Assembly: GCA_902799245.1 (NCBI GenBank)
Contig: CADBZY010000007.1
Span: 86,367 to 133,127 of the forward strand
Direction: 5' to 3'
Length of the DNA: 46,761 nucleotides
Origin: an uncultured Ruminococcus sp.
Lineage (GTDB): Bacteria > Bacillota > Clostridia > Oscillospirales > Acutalibacteraceae
Under the pieces are notes generated by a model. That model made no database searches, was not told the origin of the DNA, and saw nothing but the letters and a program-made list of their open reading frames with translations. The first letter of the stretch is position 1. Each line of letters starts with the position of its first letter. A program made the translations under genes and the position numbers. Shown here piece after piece: positions 30,500-37,522 of this stretch.

Positions 30500-31804
30500 A
30501 TGAACTTCATCGCAAAAATCACAAAAAAGCGCAGCACTGTTGTCAGACTGAGCTGTGCGGCTCTTTCGTTCATGTTGGTGATCTGCGCAGCGCCGTTCCT
30601 CACCGGTTATGCCGAAGGAGAAGGGGTAACATGCACAACCGACGAAAACGGTGTGGTTACAATCACCGGCAACCAACCCAACACCGCGCTGCATCAATTG
30701 GATATCGTAGGTACGGACGCATGGTCGGCCACTCAGCTCATCATCGGAGACTCCATTACCACCATCACTGAGGGGGCATTTGAAGGAAACGGTTCTATCC
30801 AAACAATAACCGTCAACAGCAATGTGAAGAATGTCAATTATAATGCGTTTAGATACTGTTACGGGCTTAATGAAATTACATTCTATTGTCAAGATACATA
30901 TTTTCACGACAATGTGTTTTCAGGCTGCCCCGCTCTGACAAAGGTTAATTTACTTGGTACCAAGGTGAGAATGGATTCCCCCCAAACCTTGTTCAACGAC
31001 GGCAACAATAGTGTAACGCTTTATGTTGGTTGTCACGTGAAGTATTTCGATGATTATATCACACCTAACAATCCCGATTTTCGATATGTCAATGTTGAGA
31101 CCTATTCAATCAATACTGAAAACAAAAAGGACGCCACCTGTACCGAAGAGGGCAACACCGGCGACAAAATCTGCACCAGATGCGGAAACATTATTGAAGA
31201 GGGTCAAAAAATCGATAAGCTCGACCACACCTGGGGCGATTGGACGACCACACTGGAGCCTACGGAATCCGTCCCGGGCAAGAAGGAACGTGTGTGCTCC
31301 GTCTGCCATACCAAAGAAGAGGAAGAAATTCCCGCAACCGGCACTTCGAGCGACGATGATCCCGCAGTGGGTGACAAGTATGAATTCACTCCCGAGAGCG
31401 TATTCAAATGGACAAAGGGCAGCAAAACAGGTATGACTGTCATCGTCAAGAATACTACAGGCGACGACACGAAAACCAAAGTTAAGTTCGATCAGTCCGG
31501 GAAAGTTTTCTCCGACGGTACTGAACTGGATAATCCATCCCAATACACTACCAAAGACGGAAGTGTAAAGATTACTCTTTTGCCCGACTATCTCAAGAAT
31601 CTGAAAAACGGCGAGCATAAACTGAAAGTTGTAATCGACGGCCAAGAACTGGAGCATACATACACTATCGCCGAGTCCGGCGGCACCAATTCTCCCGACA
31701 CCGGTGACAGCATAGTGCTGACGGTATATGCCTTCATCCTGATGACTCTGGCAGCCTGCGGCGCGGTATTCGTCTTCACCCGCAGAAAAATTGAGATCCG
31801 GTAA
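30500..31804 (+). CDS. Cell-wall-anchored surface protein with LRR-like repeats and SPDTG sorting signal
   Basis: 434 aa. Signal peptide (about 1-38), then BspA-type LRR_5-like repeats (about 60-165: SATQLIIGDSITTITEGAF, FRYCYGLNEITF), then a Cys-containing segment with two CxxC pairs (CTRCG, CSVCH) of the TxxGKKERVCSVCH kind often seen in Clostridia surface proteins, then a beta domain. The C-terminus has the sorting pattern SPDTGD, a 20-residue hydrophobic helix and RRKIEIR. The (S/N)PxTG motif fits class B-type sortases of Clostridia. ATG 30500 follows TAGGAGGA. Sortase gene is not in the window. Confidence 0.88.
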   Translation: MNFIAKITKKRSTVVRLSCAALSFMLVICAAPFLTGYAEGEGVTCTTDENGVVTITGNQPNTALHQLDIVGTDAWSATQLIIGDSITTITEGAFEGNGSIQTITVNSNVKNVNYNAFRYCYGLNEITFYCQDTYFHDNVFSGCPALTKVNLLGTKVRMDSPQTLFNDGNNSVTLYVGCHVKYFDDYITPNNPDFRYVNVETYSINTENKKDATCTEEGNTGDKICTRCGNIIEEGQKIDKLDHTWGDWTTTLEPTESVPGKKERVCSVCHTKEEEEIPATGTSSDDDPAVGDKYEFTPESVFKWTKGSKTGMTVIVKNTTGDDTKTKVKFDQSGKVFSDGTELDNPSQYTTKDGSVKITLLPDYLKNLKNGEHKLKVVIDGQELEHTYTIAESGGTNSPDTGDSIVLTVYAFILMTLAACGAVFVFTRRKIEIR

Positions 31805-31845
31805 TTGATTCTTCGGATTTATCCGAATATGCATCACGAAAAACG

Positions 31846-31892
31846 ATCACGCGCGGACACCGCATCAAGCCGTATCCGCGCGTGATTTTTTT
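31846..31892 (+). terminator. Terminator of the SPDTG protein gene
   Basis: A perfect 12-bp stem ATCACGCGCGGA (31846-31857) with 31875-31886, followed by T7. Confidence 0.92.
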
Positions 31893-31953
31893 GCGTTCAG
31901 GACGCTGATACTGTATGTAAAGAAATAATTTACGGTGTGTTCATCTTGGATTA

Positions 31954-31982
31954 TTGACAATTGGATCATTTGGATTTACAAT
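31954..31982 (+). promoter_or_regulatory. Strong sigma-A promoter for ilvD
   Basis: TTGACA (31954-31959), 17-bp spacer, TACAAT (31977-31982). The leader is only about 60 nt, too short for a T-box. Confidence 0.82.
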
Positions 31983-32050
31983 GGATAAAAGCGTCCGTGT
32001 ATGCGGGCAATTCCAACCTTTTTACAAAAATATCAGGAGGTAGTTTTCCC

Positions 32051-33712
32051 ATGAGAAGCGATATGCTTAAGGAAGGTCCCAGCAGAGCGCCCCACCGTTC
32101 ACTGCTGAAGGCTCTTTCCATCACTGATTCCGAAATGAAGCGTCCCTTTGTCGCCGTGGTCAATTCCTACAGCGAATACATACCCGGTCACATGCACCTG
32201 CGTGAGATCGGCGAGGCTGTCAAGGCCGGCATCCGCAACGCGGGCGGCGTTCCCTTTGAGTTCCAGACCATCGGCGTTTGCGACGGTCTTGCCATGAACC
32301 ACCCCGGCATGAAGTACTCCCTGCCGTCCCGTGAGCTGATTGCGGATTCCATCGAGGTCATGCTCACCGCTCACCCGATGGATGCTGTCGTATTCATTCC
32401 CAACTGCGACAAGATCGTTCCCGGCATGCTGCTCGCGGCCTGCCGTATGAATATTCCCGCCATCTTTATCAGCGGCGGTCCCATGATGTCCGGCAAGTGC
32501 GACGGCACCAAGTACGGACTTTCCGAGATGTTCGAAGCCGTCGGCAGCTTCTCCGCAGGCAAGATCGACGCCCGCAAGCTGCACGAGCTGGAGGTCAAAT
32601 CCTGCCCGACCTGCGGTTCCTGCTCCGGTATGTACACCGCCAACTCCATGAACTGCCTGACCGAGGCCATCGGTATGTCTCTCCCCGGAGCGGCAACCTG
32701 TCTGGCTGTTTCGGCAAAGCGCCGCAGACTCGCCAAGATGAGCGGCGAAAGAGTGCTGGAACTCCTCAAAAAGGACATCAAGCCTCTCGACATCATCACT
32801 CCCAAGGCACTGGAAAACGCCCTCCGCTCTGAAATGGCACTGGGCTGCTCCACCAATACCGTGCTTCACCTGACCGCCATCGCCTATGAGGCAGGCTGCC
32901 CCATCAACATGGAGATCATCGACGACATCAGCAAGACCACTCCCCAGATCTGCAAGCTCAATCCCGCCGGTCAGATCTTCATTGAAGACCTCGAGGAAAT
33001 GGGCGGCATTGAGGCTGTTCTGAAGGAACTCAGCAAGGCGGGTCTGATCAACACCGAATGTCTGACCGTTGCCGGCACAGTGGGCGAGAGAATCGCCTAC
33101 GCTCCCGACGCGGACGGCACAGTGATCCGCACACTCGACAATCCTCACCGCAAGGACGGCGGTATCGCCGTGCTCAGAGGCAACATCGCTGAGGAAGGCG
33201 CTGTCGTCAAGCAGGGCGCTGTCGCTCCCGAAATGATGCAGCACCGCGGACCCGCGAAGTGCTTCGACAGCGAAGAAGACGCAAGCGAGGCTATTCTCGG
33301 CGGCAAGATCAGCGCCGGCGATGTGGTCGTTATCCGCTACGAAGGCCCGAAGGGCGGTCCCGGTATGCGCGAGATGCTCAATCCTACCGCGTCGCTGGTC
33401 GGCATGGGTCTTGACAAGTCGGTCGCTCTCATTACCGACGGCCGTTTCAGCGGCGCGACAAGAGGCGCTGCCATCGGTCACGTATCTCCCGAAGCCGCCG
33501 CAGGCGGACTTATCGGCCTCATTCAGGACGGCGACATGATCAATGTCGACATCACCAACAGAACCCTTACCCTGGAAGTCGACGACGCGGAGATCGAAAA
33601 GCGCCGCGCCGCGTGGGTTGCTCCCGAGAAGCACCTCAAGGGCTACCTGGCACGCTACTACCAGCATGTCAGCAGCGGTTCCCAGGGCGCTGTCTTCCTC
33701 AAGGAAGAATAA
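32051..33712 (+). CDS. ilvD: Dihydroxy-acid dehydratase
   Basis: 553 aa iron-sulfur dehydratase of valine, isoleucine and leucine synthesis, converting 2,3-dihydroxy-acids to 2-oxo acids. Fe-S ligands are visible in [12 protein letters not shown] and [19 protein letters not shown], with a third cysteine in the first motif; the C-terminal [14 protein letters not shown] and [11 protein letters not shown] motifs are intact. ATG 32051 is 10 nt after AGGAGGT; an upstream ATG at 31961 lies between the -35 and -10 of the promoter and cannot be used. No ilvB, ilvN, ilvC or leu genes are nearby, so it is a stand-alone unit. Confidence 0.97.
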   Translation: MRSDMLKEGPSRAPHRSLLKALSITDSEMKRPFVAVVNSYSEYIPGHMHLREIGEAVKAGIRNAGGVPFEFQTIGVCDGLAMNHPGMKYSLPSRELIADSIEVMLTAHPMDAVVFIPNCDKIVPGMLLAACRMNIPAIFISGGPMMSGKCDGTKYGLSEMFEAVGSFSAGKIDARKLHELEVKSCPTCGSCSGMYTANSMNCLTEAIGMSLPGAATCLAVSAKRRRLAKMSGERVLELLKKDIKPLDIITPKALENALRSEMALGCSTNTVLHLTAIAYEAGCPINMEIIDDISKTTPQICKLNPAGQIFIEDLEEMGGIEAVLKELSKAGLINTECLTVAGTVGERIAYAPDADGTVIRTLDNPHRKDGGIAVLRGNIAEEGAVVKQGAVAPEMMQHRGPAKCFDSEEDASEAILGGKISAGDVVVIRYEGPKGGPGMREMLNPTASLVGMGLDKSVALITDGRFSGATRGAAIGHVSPEAAAGGLIGLIQDGDMINVDITNRTLTLEVDDAEIEKRRAAWVAPEKHLKGYLARYYQHVSSGSQGAVFLKEE

Positions 33713-33774
33713 AAAGCGCACGCGCCTTGCGCGTGCTAACTGAAAACTGAAAACTGAAAAATCAAAAATATAGT
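33713..33774 (+). repeat. Post-stop low-complexity tail after ilvD
   Basis: Starts at the base after the stop: GCGCACGCGCCTTGCGCGTGC, in part a hairpin, then AACTGAAA repeated three times. It parallels the pnp tail at 29177. Confidence 0.6.
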
Positions 33775-33785
33775 AAATAAAAAAT

Positions 33786-33844
33786 ACACCTGCCGGATCG
33801 GCAATCTTTCTCAGTGAAAGAGCCGTCCGGCAGGTGTTGTTTTT
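33786..33844 (+). terminator. Terminator of ilvD, probably bidirectional
   Basis: A 12-bp perfect outer stem ACACCTGCCGGA (33786-33797) with 33826-33837 and an inner CTTTC/GAAAG helix, followed by TGTTTTTT. The complement of the preceding A-rich stretch gives T6 for plsC on the minus strand. Confidence 0.9.
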
Positions 33845-33850
33845 TGGGGA

Positions 33851-34591
33851 TTATTCGGCGGTTTCAAATGCCGCCTTTGCCTCGGCTACAAGCTGCTGCG
33901 TTTTAGCGGGAAGCTCCTTGGACTCCTTGCGTGCCATGCCTTCCGTTTCGATGGGGGGAAGAATCGCCAGATGCACCTTGTCCGGCTTGATCCAGTAGTG
34001 GTTGCGTTCAAAGAGCGCGCCGGTACCGTCGAGCGCGACAGGAATGACCGGAGCGCCGGTCTTTTGCGCTACCATGAAGGCGCCGCCCTTGAATTCGCCG
34101 ATTTCCCCCGTCTTGCTGCGCGTGCCTTCGGGGAAGATGATCGCCGAATAGCCGTTGTTGATGACTTCGATCATCTTGTTGATGGCTTCGATGCCCGCCT
34201 TCATGTCGGCGCGGTCGACGTAAACGCAGTGGATTTCCTTCATCCACAGGCGGATCAGCGGCACCTTGCCGATGCTTGCCTTGGAGAGAATGGCGTGCGG
34301 CTTGTCAAGATGCGCCAGCAGCACGAGAATGTCAAAGAAGCTCTGGTGATTGCTCGCGAATACGCAGGTGCGCCCTTCGGGAATGTTTTCCCTCCCCGTC
34401 ACGGTCACCTTTGCGCCAGCCATAAAGAGCAGCCTTTTCGCCCAGTTGCGCACGATTTTGTCCACCAGCGCGTCGCGCTTTTCACGGGACCAGAATTTGT
34501 TGGCCCACTGCACTCTCAGCCATACGAACATCAGCAGCAGAAGCTCTATCCACATGTATGCCTGAAAAAGTATTGTCCTGATTACCGCCAT
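33851..34591 (-). CDS. plsC: 1-acyl-sn-glycerol-3-phosphate acyltransferase
   Basis: 246 aa membrane-associated acyltransferase making phosphatidic acid. An N-terminal hydrophobic helix (WIELLLLMFVWLRV) is followed by the catalytic NHQSFFD (HX4D, about 81), a second block KEIHCVYVDR, FPEGTRSKTG (about 145) and VIPVALDG. Length and motifs are standard. CGGAGG lies about 9 nt before the ATG. It shares the terminator region with ilvD (convergent) and is followed upstream by greA on the same strand. Confidence 0.94.
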   Translation of the reverse strand: MAVIRTILFQAYMWIELLLLMFVWLRVQWANKFWSREKRDALVDKIVRNWAKRLLFMAGAKVTVTGRENIPEGRTCVFASNHQSFFDILVLLAHLDKPHAILSKASIGKVPLIRLWMKEIHCVYVDRADMKAGIEAINKMIEVINNGYSAIIFPEGTRSKTGEIGEFKGGAFMVAQKTGAPVIPVALDGTGALFERNHYWIKPDKVHLAILPPIETEGMARKESKELPAKTQQLVAEAKAAFETAE

Positions 34592-34634
34592 TTTGTTTTC
34601 CTCCGATGAATTCTAAAATTATTCCGCAAAACAA

Positions 34635-34686
34635 AAAGCTGCTGCCCTTCCGGAGAGGCGTTCCTGCCCGGTCAGGCAACAGCTTT
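34635..34686 (-). terminator. Terminator between greA and plsC
   Basis: AAAGCTG..GCC (34635-34646) pairs with GGCAACAGCTTT (34675-34686). Flanking A5 on the left and T-rich sequence on the right make it usable in both directions; greA needs it on the minus strand. Confidence 0.7.
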
Positions 34687-34726
34687 CATTTTTTTCATTT
34701 ACACTGTGTCAATCATTCCACAAGGC

Positions 34727-35215
34727 TTATTTGGATGCGCTTATTTCCAATATCTGATATGTCAGAATGCCGCCGGGTGCTTCAACGTCCACCAGCTCGT
34801 CTACATGCTTGCCCAGAACGGCTCTGCCTACCGGACACTCGTCCGAAATGCTGCCTCTGAGCGGGTCGGCTTCGGTGGAACCGACGATCTGGTATTCCTC
34901 TTCCTCATTGCTCTCCACATCGAGGAGCTTGACGGTGCTGCCGATCTTGACCACGTCGGTGGAAAGCTCGGATTCGTCGATGATCTCGACGTTCTTGAGC
35001 ATGGTTTCCAGCTCGAGAATTCTGCTTTCGACCTGCGCCTGTTCGTTTTTGGCTTCGTCGTATTCGCTGTTTTCACTTAAGTCGCCGAAGGAAAGGGCTA
35101 CCTTAATCTTGTCGGCTATGTCCTTTCTTTTGACTGATTTGAGGTATTCCAGCTCTTCCTCGCGCTGTTTGAGACCTTCCGCCGTCAGCTTGAATTGCCT
35201 TACGTTGTTTGCCAT
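34727..35215 (-). CDS. greA: Transcription elongation factor GreA
   Basis: 162 aa, close to the usual 158. The N-terminal coiled coil carries the acidic tip [15 protein letters not shown], which enters the RNA polymerase secondary channel and helps cleave backtracked transcripts; the C-terminal FKBP-like domain begins near 85 ([13 protein letters not shown]) and contains [14 protein letters not shown] 35215 is 9 nt after AAAGGGAGA; a TTG three codons earlier overlaps the ribosome site. Strong promoter at 35277-35305. Confidence 0.96.
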   Translation of the reverse strand: MANNVRQFKLTAEGLKQREEELEYLKSVKRKDIADKIKVALSFGDLSENSEYDEAKNEQAQVESRILELETMLKNVEIIDESELSTDVVKIGSTVKLLDVESNEEEEYQIVGSTEADPLRGSISDECPVGRAVLGKHVDELVDVEAPGGILTYQILEISASK

Positions 35216-35276
35216 ACTTTGCAATCTCCCTTTTCTTCTTTGATTTATGAATATTGTGTGCGGTCATGCGGATATT

Positions 35277-35305
35277 ATTATATCCTCATTGAACCCAAAT
35301 GTCAA
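35277..35305 (-). promoter_or_regulatory. Consensus sigma-A promoter for greA
   Basis: Minus strand TTGACA (35300-35305), 17-bp spacer, TATAAT (35277-35282). ACCCAAA and TTTGGGT flank the -35 box as a 7-bp inverted repeat. Confidence 0.9.
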
Positions 35306-35329
35306 TATTGAATTTTGGGTAACACATCA

Positions 35330-37495
35330 TCACAGCGCTTTGAGTATCGACACCGTGGAGAGCAGCAGGAACACTACCTGCATGATCAGTATCTCCATCG
35401 AGTCGATGGCATACGGGCTGATGCAGCTGAGTCCGGCCACAAAGACAAAGCCCATCGCAAAGCAGATGCCCTGTATCATCATGCTGACGCCCTCGGTGTC
35501 TTTCAGGACGACCGCCGCTCTTATGGCGTCGGAAAGGCTTTTCAGACTGCCGTCGGTGGCGATCAGGGCTTCCTGTGACCGCGTCACGCGGTATGTCACG
35601 GAATCGTAGATGCTGCTGCCTTCATTGTCCAGTATGGAAATGAATCTCGGCGGAATGTTGAAAACGGATTTGATGAGCTGAATGTTGATATTCGCGTCGC
35701 AGGTGTAAACCATGATGCCGGTGCCGTCCTCGATGAACTGGAGGATAGCGTTGCGCGCCGACAAAGCAGCTTTGTATTCCAGCATGTAAACGCCCATCAG
35801 ACGGTTGTTGACGGCGACATACAGCATCTGGAAGCAGTCGTTTTTGCGCATGGCTTCAAATTCACCCAGCCGCGCAAGGCCGCCGCCTGGAATCAGCACG
35901 CGGTGAAGCTCCATCATATTGCAGTTTCCGACAAGCACCTTTTTATCCTTGACCCAAGCGGTGATGCCGAGCTCGGTTTCGTAGGTGATGCTGTCCACTC
36001 GCTGTCTGAGTCTCGCGTCGTCGCGGATCAGCTCCCCGAAAACCTCGGCGAGCGCGCCGCCGGAATCCATCAGCACCGACGCGGCAATGGAGGTGATTTC
36101 CTCGATCTCCATGTCGTTGATGGCAAAGCTCTTGCGAACGCGGATGCTGCCTCTCGGAAAGAGGTCGGTTGTATTGATGGCGAATGCGTCGGTGTCGCCG
36201 AATTTGTCCACGGCATTCCAGCCCGTGAGCAGGGCGCCGCCGCGGCGCAGGCGAGCCGAAAGACGGCTGAGCGGCACCTCCAGGCTGAGCAGTCCGGTGA
36301 TGGGAATGCCTGTGACAAGTGTCGCACAAAGCGCCGAAAATGCCACATTGACGGGATCGCTTCCGGTAAACGCCCCTCTGACCGCCGCAATGACGGCCGC
36401 AATGAGCGACACGATCAGCACGACGGGATAAATGCCCGCCATCATGACGGAGCATTTGTCCTCGCGGCACGCGTTGGTGAAATAATTGACGAGATGCTTG
36501 GTGCGCACGACATAGGCAATCTTCGCGCTGCGGCTGCCTGAGGCGTGCCGGAGATCGGCGGCTATCGGACTGTCGTCGGCGGACATGACTTCACTGTGAA
36601 TTTCCTTCTTGGAGGAAAAGGCAAATCCGCGGGAAATGCGTGTCGTGTGAAGCAGGCGGTTGACCGTGTATATGAGCATAGCCAGACATATCGGCGCGGC
36701 GAATGTGCCGTATACCGGCTTTTGTGTGAAGTAGGTGGATGCGATAATATACAGGATATGCAATAATTCAACTGTTATGGCCGCGGAGAGGGCGGTCAGC
36801 GTGCTGAAATTTCCTGTAAACAGGTCTTTGATACCCGATTTGAAATCCCGGAAGGAGACCAAGGCTGTAAAAACAAGCCCTGTCAGGGATATAACGGGAT
36901 AGATAATGGTAAAACCGTCCGATGTGAAGATGCCAGGCAGCGATATGCCTAAGCTCGACAGCAGGTCGATCATCACGAGGAAGAATGTGATGACGGTTAT
37001 TTCAAAGATATTGAATTTCAGGCGCTTTATCATCTGGTTCAGTTCGCCGCGGATCTTCTCTTCTTCCAGCTTGCTGCGGTATTTGGCGGAGGCGAGTTTT
37101 CTGTCCTCCTCGCTGGCATACCTTCCGCTGCTGATATACCGGTCGGATTTGATGCGTTTTTCAAGGTCGAAAAGATCGATGCTGCTTTCGCGGCTGCGAA
37201 CCTTTCGCTTCTGATCTCTTTTGAGAAGGCGGTCGGCGGGATCAAGATCCACAGGGGAAAGCGCCGGCGCATATTCCGGCTGCTCCGGGAGTAGTCGATC
37301 CATGATGGAAACGTCGAGCTTTACAAAGCGTATGGCGCCCTTGACAAGCCTGAGATTGCCTTCTCCCGACGCCGGAGGCTGGCTCATGTTCCATGAGCGT
37401 GGAATCGGCATGGCCTCCATGACATGCGAAATTTCTTCGGGACGGGGCTTTCGCCGCTTGTTGCCAATGTGTACGCTTTCATCGTTATAATTCAA
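35330..37495 (-). CDS. P-type-ATPase-like membrane protein lacking catalytic residues
   Basis: 721 aa. A charged N-terminal ~160 residues are followed by about eight membrane helices in P1B-type order. After helix pair three, ATLVTGIPITGLLSLEVPLS and a ...RRGGALLTGWNAVDKFGDTD segment align by eye with the CPC helix and the lead-in to DKTGT, but the CPC is CAT and the phosphorylated Asp position reads NTTDLF. Further on, KVLVGNCNMMELHRV corresponds to the nucleotide-binding domain and MVYTCDANINIQLIK to the TGDN block, again altered; no GDGxND is found. So it should not be phosphorylated or pump. TTG 37495 follows AGGAGGT by 9 nt. Last gene of a minus-strand unit, 27 nt after the RD-repeat gene. 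Confidence 0.78.
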   Translation of the reverse strand: MNYNDESVHIGNKRRKPRPEEISHVMEAMPIPRSWNMSQPPASGEGNLRLVKGAIRFVKLDVSIMDRLLPEQPEYAPALSPVDLDPADRLLKRDQKRKVRSRESSIDLFDLEKRIKSDRYISSGRYASEEDRKLASAKYRSKLEEEKIRGELNQMIKRLKFNIFEITVITFFLVMIDLLSSLGISLPGIFTSDGFTIIYPVISLTGLVFTALVSFRDFKSGIKDLFTGNFSTLTALSAAITVELLHILYIIASTYFTQKPVYGTFAAPICLAMLIYTVNRLLHTTRISRGFAFSSKKEIHSEVMSADDSPIAADLRHASGSRSAKIAYVVRTKHLVNYFTNACREDKCSVMMAGIYPVVLIVSLIAAVIAAVRGAFTGSDPVNVAFSALCATLVTGIPITGLLSLEVPLSRLSARLRRGGALLTGWNAVDKFGDTDAFAINTTDLFPRGSIRVRKSFAINDMEIEEITSIAASVLMDSGGALAEVFGELIRDDARLRQRVDSITYETELGITAWVKDKKVLVGNCNMMELHRVLIPGGGLARLGEFEAMRKNDCFQMLYVAVNNRLMGVYMLEYKAALSARNAILQFIEDGTGIMVYTCDANINIQLIKSVFNIPPRFISILDNEGSSIYDSVTYRVTRSQEALIATDGSLKSLSDAIRAAVVLKDTEGVSMMIQGICFAMGFVFVAGLSCISPYAIDSMEILIMQVVFLLLSTVSILKAL

Positions 37496-37522
37496 CGGAA
37501 TAAACCTCCTAAGGCATGAGGG

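Noticed and set aside
31893-32050. T-box or amino-acid attenuator before ilvD
   Set aside because: The leader from the promoter is about 60 nt and lacks T-box sequence or an antiterminator/terminator pair.
32099-33721. Long minus-strand frame over ilvD
   Set aside because: Antisense shadow of GC-rich codons; ilvD is complete with promoter and ribosome site on the plus strand.
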